A stretch of 64,000 nt of DNA from CAWAXW01 sp963786155. Lineage in GTDB: Bacteria; Actinomycetota; CADDZG01; WHSQ01. This document shows, piece after piece, positions 8,433-18,192 of this stretch (position 1 is the first letter of the stretch; each line of letters opens with the position of its first letter). Position numbers and translations under genes: made by a program. The stretch lies in NCBI GenBank assembly GCA_963786155.1, contig CAWAXW010000006.1:62001-126000 (forward strand), given 5' to 3'. The notes below the pieces were generated by a model that saw only the letters and a list, made by a program, of their open reading frames with translations, was not told where the DNA came from and searched no databases.

Positions 8433-11400
8433 GTGGGAGCACGAAGGGGGCGGACCCCCTCCGCTATCAAACGACCGGCACGCACCACCCTGGCGGTGGT
8501 TGCGAGCCTTCTATCTGCCATGTTCGTCGCAGGGCCGGGAGCGGGCATCGTGGCGGCCCAATCGCCGTCTCCTAGTCCCTCGGGCAGCTCATCTCCAAGC
8601 CAGAGCGCGTCCCCCTCGCAGAGCGCCTCGCCTTCCGCGAGCCCATCGCCTACTGGGCCTCAGATCGCTTTCCTGAACCCGGCAGCGGGCTATGACCCAG
8701 GCTTCGTGCGGCCACCTCGGCCCCCCGGCGCGGCCGATCCGCCCAAGATCAGCGACCGCTTCGACGGGGTCGACAACGCCTATCACGTGCTGGTCACTAC
8801 GGCCAACGCTCCGCAGAACGCGGTCCTGGAGCTTTATCTGGGCGAGACGACGATCGACACCCTGGACCCGGTTCCCGGGCGACCGGGGGTTTACGAGCTT
8901 TATTGGCAGATCCCGGATTCCTTGGGTGAGGGCGCCGCGACACTCAAGGTTCGGATGTATGCGCTTCAGGGCTCAACGCTCGAGGAAGTGGCGGCTGCCG
9001 AGATCGCGGTTGAGATGAACCATAGGTCCACTACTCCGCCGGTTCCAGACCAGGCTCCCGCAGACGAAACCGTGGAGATCACCTGGCCGAACAATGGCGG
9101 CTTGCTCGGATTCTACAAACCGAAAGGTGGCCCTTGGAGAGCCGCGATCGATGCCTACGCGAGCGATCGCACGGAGCAGGTTGACGTCCTTTACTCCAAG
9201 TCCGCGCCCGGCACGGTACCCGAGTTTGTGAATTGCGGCACCCAAGGTCTGTACAGCACGGCGCAATACTTTGAGACGGAGATTCCGTTTAGTACAACCT
9301 GCACTCTGGTCGGAACGGACGTCCCCTCTCAGGTCAAGGCCATCGCAGTGGTGACTCATGAGCTTGACGATCCGGATCGTACGGAAAGTGGGACGGGGAA
9401 TGAGCTGACCCAAGACTCAGCGGATGTTCATCTCGTTAATACATACCTTCAGACTCCATCTCTGATGACGGTGAACGTGGCTCCGGATCCCAACACGCAA
9501 TGGCCGGCAGCTCGACGTCGACGGACCAGCGGTTGTATCCCCTACAAGATCGTCGTGACGGACCATCTCAGCCGTCCTGTTCAGGGTGCGAATGTCGACA
9601 CCGACATCGCCGGTCCCGGGGATACACCTCAGTACGCCGATGAAAGTGATCCGACAGCGGCACAGGGTGGTAATGCCTCGGGTGGTCACCAGCCCCCCGA
9701 TAAAGGAGGCCACCGTAATGAGTCTGCACGTGACTGCGACGGCAACATGGGCAACGCCGGTCAGCAGGGTGAGCACAATGTGCCCGCCGGCGAGGACATC
9801 AAGCATCAAGAGTCGATAGTCGGGACGGGGATCGATGGGGGCGGGCCCACGGGTGGTGGCCTCCCGCATCCCCCGGGTCAGTGGCGATTCCATGTCTGGT
9901 CGGGGACAGCCGGCTTGACTCAGATCACTGCCTGGGTCGACGACGAAGAGATTGCGAACGAGGCCGCCGACAGGGAGCTCAACGACGACATTAAGGAACA
10001 AGGCGAGGCGAGCGACACCGAGTTCGCTCAGTGGTACTCGGCGAACCCGACTCTTGATTTCGATCCGCTCGGCAACAGCAGCCCCGCCGGCACGTGCACG
10101 AAATATGTCCTGAAGGCTCGGGCCGGTACAGCGGTCATCGCCGGCACCAATGTCGATATTCACGCGACGGGCCCGGATGATGCTTTGGACTTCTGCGACC
10201 CCGGTGGCGCAACCACGCGCAGGGCGCCCGACAAACCTACAGATGGACCAACCGAGCACACCGCCGAAGACGCGGGCGAGTCAGTGCACGTGAGCTCCGG
10301 TGGTGCGGACACCCAACACACTGAGGGCGAAACGGATGACCAAGGCAACTTCGTCTTTGGCGTCGTCACTGCCGAGTCGGGCGATACGCAATTCACGGCT
10401 TGGCTGGACGGCGAGAAGGAGTTCGACGACGACGAGTTGGGAACGGGCGAGGCGCTGGGGAGCGCGACCCATAGCTGGACCAAGTCCGCTGGGGATGCGG
10501 AGATCGAGCTTCCTCAACCCGACGGGGTACGCAGCGACAACTGTTCAGCCAACGAGTGGCGGGGGCGACCAGATCAGTCGCATGACCGATGCGAACAACA
10601 CTTTCCGGATCCTCACCCGTCTCGATGCACCAGCCCTTGTGGGGAGCCTCGAGGATCCTGCTGTCGCCGGCCGCAGGAGGGTTCACCAAGATTGGGGACG
10701 CCGTTCGGGTAGGGACCACCGACGCCTACGAGCTTCTGTGGGACGTCAACGTCGCCGACGGTTCGTACACCCTGCGGGCTCAGGTGCCCGGCACCACCAT
10801 CGTCGAGGATCGCCCGATCACGGTTCGGAACAACGACGCGACTCCGCCGAATCCGAACGCGGTGGCATTCCAGACGGCCGCGATCACAAAACCCGTCAAC
10901 GGTTCCCAAGCGTCCTTCTCCGGAAAGGTGACACAGGTGGAGGGCACGACAAGTGCGGAGACCGATGCGATCGAGCTCTACTACACCAAGGTAGCGGCGA
11001 AGGACACACCCACCACTGCACAGTGGATCAAGTGCGCCTTGCTCGATCTCGATGGACTTAGCACGAGCCCACAGACCTTCAATACGCCATGCACCCTCGT
11101 GGGTGCCGACCAGCCTTCGCAGGTGCGCGGCATAGCAGTGGTTGCGTTTGACTGCGTCGCTGAGCCTGACTGCGATGCGTCGCCCACGACATCGCCCCAG
11201 CCCCCAGCTCCCGCCCCTCCGCGCCAAGCGCGCGCAGCCTCGGGAGATGCTGTGCGGATCTTCGGATACGAGGCCGTCCCGGTCCTCACTCTCGAGCCGG
11301 TGGAGTTGCAGGCGCCCGCCGGCGAGTGCAAGAAGTTCACTCTCTCCGTCGGCGATCAGACTGGGCAACCTCTTGGGGCCAGGAACGTGGACGTGCATGT

Positions 11401-12070
11401 GACCGGTCCGAGCGACGAAGCGGCTTTCTGCCAGCCGGCGGACGGGAGCGCGACTCCCAACCGCCCACCCGATCAGGGTTCGCATCAAGTCGGCGTGCAC
11501 ACCTCCGAGGGGCCAGATACGCAGCACGTCGAGGGTGAGACCAACCCGGCCGGCCGTTTCATATTCGGCCTCACGTCTTCGACGCAGGGCGACCAAACGA
11601 TCCAGGCGTGGATCGACCAAACCGAGAACGATCTCCTCGATGCGGGAGAGGTGACCGATGCCGGGCTCGTCCACTGGGTCAACCAGTCGGGCTGCACGAT
11701 CGTCGGAACCGGAGCAGCCGAGACGATCGAGGGCACTGACGGTGACGACACCATCTGCGGCAAGGGTGGCAACGACACCATCGACGGGCTTGGTGGAAAC
11801 GACACGGTCAAGGGCGGCAAGGGCGCTGATGAGCTCAGTGGTGGTGGCGGGGACGACCTGGTCCTGGGAGGCCTAGGGCCCGACCGGATCTTCGGCAACG
11901 AGGGTGACGACAACCTCACCGGCGGGAAGAAGAATGACGTCATCAACGGCGGTCCCGGCATCGACGAGTGCTTCGGCAGCGCGGGCAAGAAGGACAAGTT
12001 CTCCAACTGCGAGTCGAGCACCGCCGATCGACGAGCCTTTGGCAGTGGACCCGCAAGGGTCTACTTCTAG
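8433..12070 (+). CDS. Giant secreted two-unit surface protein with RTX tail, paralogue C (two frame breaks)
   Basis: About 1,200 aa if the frame breaks near 10,510 and 10,640 are errors. A signal peptide (TLAVVASLLSAMFVAGPGAG) and a Ser/Pro-rich stalk precede a complete unit: IAFLNPAAGY, ETVEITWPNNGGLLGFY, VDTDIAGPGDTPQ, DIKHQESIVGT, then a second VDIHATGPDDALDFCDPGG with DTQHTEGET. A second unit starts directly (FLNPTGYAATTV, just past the first break) with no signal peptide or start codon in between, so one fused protein is the simplest reading. It continues with VDVHVTGPSDEAAFC and DTQHVEGET and ends in calcium-binding RTX nonapeptides. If the break at 10,510 were real, there would be two genes. 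GTG at 8433 follows GGGAGG by five bases. Confidence 0.75.
11718..11985 (+). repeat. RTX (hemolysin-type) calcium-binding repeats
   Basis: About eight imperfect nonapeptides of the GGxGxDxxx type (for example GKGGNDTID, GLGGNDTVK, GNEGDDNLT, GGPGIDECF) at the C-terminus of paralogue C. Such repeats form a calcium-bound parallel beta-roll outside the cell. No type I secretion genes are adjacent; the protein has a Sec signal peptide instead. Confidence 0.9.
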
Positions 12071-12074
12071 ACCG

Positions 12075-14078
12075 ATGTTGAAGAGGGCCCTAGTAGTAGC
12101 CGTTCTCATGGCGAGCCTGCTCGTCCCTGTTCCGGCGAGCGCGGCCCCCGCGATCAAGTTCCTCAATCCCTCGGGCTACACGGCCGCGCTCACGCTGTCG
12201 GGCAAGCCGGACGTGAATCCCACCTACCACCTCGTCGTGTGGGCCTCCGAGCTACCAAGCAACCCGGTAGTCGAGTTCGAGTTCACGAGCGCGACCGGGC
12301 AGAGCGCGACGTTCGACGGCACGAGGGTGGGCACCGACACGTGGGAAGCCAACGCCAACCTCGCAGCGGTGGGCGGCGATGGCCCCTACACGCTGAGGGC
12401 CTTCCTCTACTCGGGCACGACCGAAGTGGCCTCGGACGAGTTGAATGTGACCGTCAACAACCAGGACATGTTCCCGCCGCCGGCAGCAGAGACCGTCGAG
12501 ATGACGTGGCCCGACAACGGAGCCCAGCTCGGATTCTTCTCTCCTCCCGGAGGCGGCCGTCCCACGACCGTGATCGACGTGACTACGAGCGGGGGTGCCC
12601 AGCAGGTGCGCTCGTTCTACACGCTCGAGAAACCGGGAGCGGTTCCAGATTGGCAGCCATGCGGAAGCGCGGGCGTGTCCGTCCCCGAGAACAGCCAGAC
12701 CGGTACGGCAAGCATCCGGTGCACTTTGGGCGAAGGCCACTCAGCGAATCAGGTGACGGCCGTTGCATCAGTCGCGAACCAAACACCGCCCCCCGCGCCG
12801 CCGAACGAGGCCGCGGACCAGAGCGGAGATGCCCATAGGGTCGTTCCGTACACATCGAAGCCCGCCCGGGTGTTGTTCGACGACTCCACCAAGCGCCACG
12901 ACGACCTGACCAAGTGCGTGTTCTTCACCGCATTCGTCGTGGACCAGCTCGAGCGACCTCTGCCGGGCGCGAACGTCGACCTGCACGCGGTCGGGCCGGA
13001 CGACCAACTTCGTTTCGGCGTGGACTCGATCGCTCAAGGATCGACTACGAACAACACCGACGAGTTCAAGGCCCCCGACAAGAACCACTCCAGCACCGAG
13101 CCGGCGGCGAGATGCTCGGACGGGACGGCCACGTCGCAGAACGCCAACATCCGAGAGGGCGATCACAACACGCCGCAACAGCCGGACACGAAACACATCG
13201 AGAGCGGAGCAACAGGCACTCTTAAGGACGGCTCGTTCCGATTTGCTCTCATGTCGGCATCGAACGGCGCCACGAGCATCGAGGTGTGGGCCGACGAGGA
13301 CGACGACGATCGCTTCGGGGGATCCGAGGCGAGAGGTGGGGCCCAGCTCGGCTGGGGCCAGGAGCCTCCTCCACCCCAACCCACACTCGAGCTGACGCCC
13401 GACAGCGCGTCACCGGCGGTGGGCGAATGCCAGAGCTTCACTGCCGTCGCGAGACTCGGCGGCAATCCGGTGCCGGGGGCGAACATCGACGCGCACATGC
13501 TGGGACCCGATGCCAACGCGAACTTCTGCGACCCCGGCGGCGGGAGCGTCACGCGGCCCCCCGAGCAAGGAGCACACGTCAGCGGTGCGCATGAGGACGG
13601 AACGCGCCACGTTGAAGGCGAGGCCGACAGCGCAGGCCGCTTCGTGTTCGGGATCACGTCGACGGCAGAAGGCGTAACCGATGTCCTTGTGTGGAGAGAC
13701 TCTCCGGACGACGACACGCTCGCCTCCGAGGCCAGCGATACCGCTCAGATCACCTGGCAGCCGGTAGGGACCCGCACCCTTTCCCTGCAGGCGAATCGCT
13801 CGATCGTGACGAAGGGTCGCAAGGTCAGGCTGTCCGGCGCGATCGACGGAAGCAGCGCGTGTGAGGCCGGGCAGACTGTCGAGCTCCATGCGAAGCCGAA
13901 GGGCCAATCGAATTTCGGAGTGGTCGCAACGACGACCTCCGATGACGGAGGGGCTTTCTCGTTCCGGCCGAAGGTTGCCAAGAGGACGAAGTTCCGCGCC
14001 GTCGCCCCCGAGGCCGGCTCCTGTGACGAGGGCCGCTCCAAGACGGTCACGGTCAAGACCAGGAAGAAGAGGTCCTAG
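12075..14078 (+). CDS. Large secreted modular surface protein, paralogue D
   Basis: 667 aa, the only cluster member with an unbroken frame, so it is the best reference for the family. Signal peptide LVVAVLMASLLVPVPASAAP. Modules: IKFLNPSGYTAAL..YHLVVWASELP; ETVEMTWPDNGAQLGFFSPP with VRSFYTLEKPGAVPDWQPCG; GDAHRVVPYTSKP; VDLHAVGPDDQLRF with DTKHIESGATGT and WADEDDDDRF; a second copy of that unit (IDAHMLGPDANANFCDPGG, TRHVEGEADSAGRFVFG); and one C-terminal Ig-like domain with a Cys pair and a basic end (TRKKRS). ATG at 12075 lies four bases after the previous stop, implying one operon. Function is unknown. Confidence 0.88.
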   Translation: MLKRALVVAVLMASLLVPVPASAAPAIKFLNPSGYTAALTLSGKPDVNPTYHLVVWASELPSNPVVEFEFTSATGQSATFDGTRVGTDTWEANANLAAVGGDGPYTLRAFLYSGTTEVASDELNVTVNNQDMFPPPAAETVEMTWPDNGAQLGFFSPPGGGRPTTVIDVTTSGGAQQVRSFYTLEKPGAVPDWQPCGSAGVSVPENSQTGTASIRCTLGEGHSANQVTAVASVANQTPPPAPPNEAADQSGDAHRVVPYTSKPARVLFDDSTKRHDDLTKCVFFTAFVVDQLERPLPGANVDLHAVGPDDQLRFGVDSIAQGSTTNNTDEFKAPDKNHSSTEPAARCSDGTATSQNANIREGDHNTPQQPDTKHIESGATGTLKDGSFRFALMSASNGATSIEVWADEDDDDRFGGSEARGGAQLGWGQEPPPPQPTLELTPDSASPAVGECQSFTAVARLGGNPVPGANIDAHMLGPDANANFCDPGGGSVTRPPEQGAHVSGAHEDGTRHVEGEADSAGRFVFGITSTAEGVTDVLVWRDSPDDDTLASEASDTAQITWQPVGTRTLSLQANRSIVTKGRKVRLSGAIDGSSACEAGQTVELHAKPKGQSNFGVVATTTSDDGGAFSFRPKVAKRTKFRAVAPEAGSCDEGRSKTVTVKTRKKRS

Positions 14079-14081
14079 CTC

Positions 14082-14903
14082 CTAGCTCTTCGCCAGTCTC
14101 TCGGCTACCTCGCGGTAGCGGCCTACCGGGACCAGGTGGACTCCGTCGAATGCGCCCGATTCCTTGATCGTTGCTATCTGGTCGCAGGCGACGTCGACGC
14201 CGACAAGTGGGTCGTCGTCGAGCTTGTCGATGAGCGTCTGCGGGATACGGATGTCGGGGATCGAGGCGTTGATGCGTTGGGCCATGCGCGAGCTCGCAAG
14301 AACTAAAACACCGGCGTACATCTTTCCGTCGTAGTCGAGGTTGTCGCGCCACCGCAGCAAGCGGTCCATCGAATAGGTGATCTGCACGAAGACGAAGTCG
14401 GCGCGCGCCCGCCACGCGAGGTTCATCCCCGGCTTGATCACGGTCCCGATCCGGAAGTCGGGATAGCCCTGGAACAACGGTCCACTGCCGTAGCCGCGGA
14501 TCTCGTCGATCATCCCTCGCACGGAGAGGTCTTCGGTGCGCCGGCCCTCCTGTGGAGGGTCGCCGTACACGAACAGGAAATGGTCCACGCCGTACGCGGC
14601 CGCGGTCAGCAGGTCGCGGCGGAAGCCCAGCAGGTTGCGATCGCGCGCGTTCAGGCAGGCGATCGAGCGGCCGCCTAGATAAGCGACCTCGTGCGCGACC
14701 GAGACGCTCGAGACCGTCGCCCGGCCCAGGTGGTTGTCGGGGATGAGGAAGGCGTCGGCCACGGGGTTGAGCGTCTCGATCTGCCTCCGCACGTGCTCCA
14801 TGTCGGGCTTACGGGGAGGCTCGATCTCGCACAGGATCGAAAAGCCGTCGCTCGTCAGGAACGAAGGTGGTGGCTCGGGAGGCGGCGGAACGATCGTGGA
14901 CAC
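14082..14903 (-). CDS. metF: Methylenetetrahydrofolate reductase family protein
   Basis: Flavin-dependent TIM-barrel enzyme of the MetF family (5,10-methylene-THF to 5-methyl-THF, supplying methionine synthesis). The catalytic glutamate region is ILCEIEPPRKPD near residue 25; GDPP in HFLFVYGDPPQEG matches the FAD-contacting aspartate segment. At 273 aa it is slightly shorter than typical MetF (about 290). It ends only three bases from the convergent surface-protein gene. ATG at 14903 is followed by a Pro-rich stretch (PPPPEPPPS). Some actinobacterial paralogues act on other folate-like substrates, so the symbol is tentative. Confidence 0.8.
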   Translation of the reverse strand: MSTIVPPPPEPPPSFLTSDGFSILCEIEPPRKPDMEHVRRQIETLNPVADAFLIPDNHLGRATVSSVSVAHEVAYLGGRSIACLNARDRNLLGFRRDLLTAAAYGVDHFLFVYGDPPQEGRRTEDLSVRGMIDEIRGYGSGPLFQGYPDFRIGTVIKPGMNLAWRARADFVFVQITYSMDRLLRWRDNLDYDGKMYAGVLVLASSRMAQRINASIPDIRIPQTLIDKLDDDPLVGVDVACDQIATIKESGAFDGVHLVPVGRYREVAERLAKS

Positions 14904-14974
14904 GCCTCGAATCTTAGGTGAGCGTGTCCTGCGTGAGGCGTGGCCTTACACCACACACACTCACGCCGCCGGGC

Positions 14975-16078
14975 TCAGATCGAGGGGGGCGGGGCGAGGT
15001 CGTGCACGGCCTTCTTGATCGTGCGGGTGACGGTCTTGCGGGTCTTGCCGGCCTCGGCACCGACGTCCTGGTCTCCGTCGTCCTCAGGCTTGGGCTCCGA
15101 CGGGCGCTGCTTGGGGGCATCGTGGCCCTTGGGGGCCTCCACAAGCTCTGGTACCCGCTTGAGCACGTCGGACAGGCCCTGCAGCTCACCCTCGGCCCGG
15201 GGGCCACTATGGGGCGCACCAGAGGCCACCTGAGCCACCACCAGGCCAGATGCCGCCCTGGAGGGCTCGGCAGGGGCCGCAACGGCCTTCTCCGGCGATG
15301 AGGGGCCCGGATACGGGGATGTGGCCGGGGCGGTGCCTCCGGGGCCGCTGAGGGCCACGGCCACGATCATGGCGGAGGCGGCCACCTTCTCGACCATGGG
15401 GATCAGTTGAGGGGCGAGGCCCGAGAGCCCCGGCGCCTGGGCCACTCCGGCCCCCGACACGGACTCCGAGCGGCTCGCCGAGCGCCGTAGCAACAGCACG
15501 GGGGCGAGCGCCCACCCTTGGGCGTTCTGCCAGGCCCGCCGGAACGAGAGCCGGGCTCGGTGGAGCAGGGCCTTGACCTGATCTGGGGTCATCTCGAGCC
15601 GCCCGGCCATCTCCTTGTGGGAGAGGCCGTCAACGGCCCGCAGCTTGAGGGCCTCGGCGTGGAGGGGCTGGATATCGGACATCGTCTCGTCGACCCTCTC
15701 GATGCCGCCTGCGATCAGCTCACCGGGGTCCTTCGCGCTGGCCTCGATCGGGTCGTCGGCCGGCAGGGCAACGAGGTGGGGCGTCCTGGAGCTCGAGCGC
15801 ACGTGGTCGATCGAGACGTTCGAGGCGATCCGGGCCAGCCACGCCCCCAGCTGGTAGCGCCCGTTGAACCGGCCCAGGGCCCTGTAGGCCCGGATGAAGG
15901 TCTCCTGGGTGGCCTCCTCCGCATCGTGAGGGTCCCTGAGGATGCGGGAGCACGTCCTCCGGACGCGCTCGACGTAACGGGCGTACATGGCGTCGTACGC
16001 CTCGGCATCTCCGGACTGGAAGGCTTGGACGAGGGCTCGATCGTCGAGCACGTCATAGCTCCCAGGCTCTAAGCCCAT
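14975..16078 (-). CDS. ECF-type sigma factor with long C-terminal membrane/Pro-rich extension
   Basis: RNA polymerase sigma-70 family, extracytoplasmic-function type. Region 2 is seen in VQAFQSGDAEAYDAMYARY and DAEEATQETFIRAYRAL, region 4 in LKLRAVDGLSHKEMAGRLEM followed by TPDQVKALLHRARLSFRR. After region 4 (about residue 205) an unusual ~160-residue tail contains a hydrophobic stretch (VAASAMIVAVALSGPGG) that may be a membrane segment, then a Pro/Ala-rich and finally Lys-rich region. A tail of this kind suggests self-contained membrane regulation instead of a separate anti-sigma factor; no anti-sigma gene is adjacent. ATG at 16078 (MGLEPGSYDV) is chosen; the frame is open further upstream but would overlap the divergent gene's leader. 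Confidence 0.85.
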   Translation of the reverse strand: MGLEPGSYDVLDDRALVQAFQSGDAEAYDAMYARYVERVRRTCSRILRDPHDAEEATQETFIRAYRALGRFNGRYQLGAWLARIASNVSIDHVRSSSRTPHLVALPADDPIEASAKDPGELIAGGIERVDETMSDIQPLHAEALKLRAVDGLSHKEMAGRLEMTPDQVKALLHRARLSFRRAWQNAQGWALAPVLLLRRSASRSESVSGAGVAQAPGLSGLAPQLIPMVEKVAASAMIVAVALSGPGGTAPATSPYPGPSSPEKAVAAPAEPSRAASGLVVAQVASGAPHSGPRAEGELQGLSDVLKRVPELVEAPKGHDAPKQRPSEPKPEDDGDQDVGAEAGKTRKTVTRTIKKAVHDLAPPPSI

Positions 16079-16187
16079 GAGCCTATGGTTCTCCCCTAAT
16101 GGGACTATTCCTACCCTTCCGGACTTTTGGTATTTCACGAACGCACGCTCCAAGGACGACTTTGCTCTGCTACGCGAGGATTACGCC

Positions 16188-16625
16188 GTGATCACGCGCA
16201 GGGAGTTCTCGACCAAGACCGGTGGCCGCTTCGATGCCCTGGACGTCACCGACGATGTCAGGGCGATCGTCGAGGAGACGGGCGTGAGCGCCGGGGTCGC
16301 TCTGATCTTCTCTCCGCACACGACCTGTTGCATCGAGGTCGGCGAGCGGGACTCCATCCTGGCGGCGCTGACCGAGCTCGAAGCCAAGCTGGCCCCCGAG
16401 GACGGCTACTACGCTCATGACGACTTCGAGGTTCGGACCGAGAACCTGGTCGAGAACGAACCGGCCAATGCCCCCGCCCACGTCTTGCACGCCTTCGCGG
16501 GCTCGCCGAGCGTCAAGCTCCCGGTCAAGAACGGCGAGCTCGATCTCAACGGCGCCCGGATCCTCTTCGTCGAGCTCGACGGCTCGCGCCCGCGGCGCTA
16601 CCTCGTGCAGGTCCAGGGTGGCTAG
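16188..16625 (+). CDS. YjbQ/UPF0047 family protein
   Basis: 145-aa member of the YjbQ (UPF0047) family, a small trimeric beta-fold protein with reported weak thiamin-phosphate-synthase-like activity. Family marks: an N-terminal VITRREFSTKTGGRFDALDVT, the metal-site segment FSPHTTCCIEV with its His and Cys, and the C-terminal GARILFVELDGSRPRRYLVQ. The frame extends upstream, but the conserved N-terminus starts at GTG 16188, with GAGGA eight bases before it. The stop overlaps the start of the polyprenyl synthase gene by eight bases, so the two are translationally coupled. Confidence 0.85.
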   Translation: MITRREFSTKTGGRFDALDVTDDVRAIVEETGVSAGVALIFSPHTTCCIEVGERDSILAALTELEAKLAPEDGYYAHDDFEVRTENLVENEPANAPAHVLHAFAGSPSVKLPVKNGELDLNGARILFVELDGSRPRRYLVQVQGG

Positions 16626-17574
16626 CTCGACCAGCACGACGACACCCGATTGGTTGGTCCCGGAGCTCCTGCGCGTCGAGGAATTGATGACCGCGACCGC
16701 GAGCGCATCGGTCCACCCACTCGTCGGGGATGCCGCAACGCATCTTCTGAAGGCCGGGGGCAAGAGACTGCGCCCCGCCCTCGTGTTGATATCGGCGCGC
16801 GCAGGAGAGCCCGGTGCGCGCGCTTCGGATCTGGCCGCAGCCGCCGTCGAGCTCGTGCACGTCGCAACCCTGTACCACGACGACGTCATCGACCAGACCG
16901 CGACGCGGCGCGGAGTGCCGACAGCTCACACCCGTTGGGGAACCGAAGTTGCGGTCCTCGCCGGCGACTATCTCTTCGCGTGTGGCTGCGCGTTGGGCGC
17001 CGAAGCGGGCGGCGAGGTCCCCGGCATCCTTGCGCGCGCTATCGCACGCGTGTGCGAGGGCCAGATCATGGAGACCGCGACACTCGGCGATCCCTACCGC
17101 GAGCCGGCCGACTACCTCACGACGATCGAGCGCAAGACCGGGGCCCTGTTCGAGGCCGCGTGCGAGCTAGGGGCAACGACCTCCGGCGCACCGGCCGAGG
17201 CGCGCCGCGCCTTGGCGTCATTCGGTTCCAAGCTGGGGACGGCATTTCAGATCGTGGACGACATCCTCGACCTCACCGGTGATCCCAGGGTGACCGGAAA
17301 GGTGCCCGGGACCGACCTCAGCGAGGGGGTCTTCACATTGCCCGTCCTGATCGCGTGCGAGCGAGACGGTGGTCTGGCCGAGAGGTTGATAGCCGGGGAA
17401 CGGAGCCTCGAGGCGGTTCTGCCGAGCCTCGAGTCAACAGGAGCGCTAACCGAGGCGCACACCCGGGCCGAGGCGGTTGGGGCCGAAGCCCGGGCCGAGC
17501 TCGAGGAATGGAAGGGCTTTCCTTGGACCGATGTGCTGGCCACGATCGTCGACGGGGTGTTCGCTCAAGTTTGA
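16618..17574 (+). CDS. Polyprenyl diphosphate synthase
   Basis: Trans-isoprenyl diphosphate synthase making the long prenyl chain for menaquinone or other lipids. Both aspartate-rich motifs are present: DDVID in TLYHDDVIDQT, and DDILD in AFQIVDDILDLTGD. Also seen are GGKRLRP for allylic substrate/IPP binding and the conserved ERKTGALFEAA. At 318 aa it matches heptaprenyl/octaprenyl synthases of actinobacteria. GTG at 16618 overlaps the upstream yjbQ-like stop by eight bases. Chain length cannot be read from sequence alone. Confidence 0.92.
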   Translation: MASSTSTTTPDWLVPELLRVEELMTATASASVHPLVGDAATHLLKAGGKRLRPALVLISARAGEPGARASDLAAAAVELVHVATLYHDDVIDQTATRRGVPTAHTRWGTEVAVLAGDYLFACGCALGAEAGGEVPGILARAIARVCEGQIMETATLGDPYREPADYLTTIERKTGALFEAACELGATTSGAPAEARRALASFGSKLGTAFQIVDDILDLTGDPRVTGKVPGTDLSEGVFTLPVLIACERDGGLAERLIAGERSLEAVLPSLESTGALTEAHTRAEAVGAEARAELEEWKGFPWTDVLATIVDGVFAQV

Positions 17575-17635
17575 TGCGGAGGCCGCAAGGGTAGCCATAG
17601 ACCACGGCCGTAATCAGCTTCCCAGGAGGTTCAAG

Positions 17636-17821
17636 GTGTCCGAGACGCTCCAGCGAGTCGAGGACAAAGCTCACGCTCTCAAAGTGATCGTCGACGACCT
17701 CGTTCACAAGCTGATCGAGGATCCCGATGACGCCGAGCAAGAAAAAGACCACCGCGTCATCTCGCTCGATTCGAAAGGGCCTCGGCGCAAGCAAGCCGGG
17801 CGCCCGAAGCGCGCCCGCTAA
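17636..17821 (+). CDS. Small charged hypothetical protein
   Basis: 61 aa starting at GTG 17636 with a perfect AGGAGG seven bases upstream, which makes it likely to be translated. The N-terminal half is amphipathic (TLQRVEDKAHALKVIVDDLV). The C-terminal third is highly basic (SKGPRRKQAGRPKRAR), suggesting nucleic-acid or membrane binding. It follows the polyprenyl synthase by 61 bases on the same strand and converges with the HPF-like gene. No family recognised. Confidence 0.6.
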   Translation: MSETLQRVEDKAHALKVIVDDLVHKLIEDPDDAEQEKDHRVISLDSKGPRRKQAGRPKRAR

Positions 17822-17837
17822 AAAACTGGGCTAGCGT

Positions 17838-18155
17838 TTAGCCGTTCTTCTTCGCGTAGTCGCTGTGGCTGCCGCGTGAGCGGTCGTTGATCTGGCGCAT
17901 GATGTCTTCTCTTGCTTCCCTGATCGTTTGGCCCAGGTCCGAACCGTCGTCCGTGGCGATCAGGTGGTTGCGTCCGTAGTCGACCTCCAGCGTGACGTGA
18001 TATTCGGGGGTCGACTTGTTCCCGGAGACGCGCAGCTCGGCCGTTACCTCGCGGTGAGCGTCGAGGCGTCGAGCGATCTTGTCCAAGTCGGTATGGATCC
18101 GCTCGATCTCCTCGGGGGACAGGTTCTTACCGGGGGCCGAGATGCGTAGTTCCAT
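17838..18155 (-). CDS. HPF/RaiA-like ribosome-associated protein (short form)
   Basis: 105-aa protein with the layout of the sigma-54 modulation/hibernation-promoting-factor N-terminal domain: MELRISAPGKNLSPEEIERI, then DLDKIARRLD, VTAELRVSGN, and a closing helix AREDIMRQINDRSRG. The C-terminal dimerisation domain of long HPF is absent. ATG at 18155 has GAGGAGGT about five bases before it. The family match is by pattern and somewhat divergent. Confidence 0.65.
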   Translation of the reverse strand: MELRISAPGKNLSPEEIERIHTDLDKIARRLDAHREVTAELRVSGNKSTPEYHVTLEVDYGRNHLIATDDGSDLGQTIREAREDIMRQINDRSRGSHSDYAKKNG

Positions 18156-18192
18156 GACCACCTCCTCGGAAGACCAAAGCTCAATGGTATTC

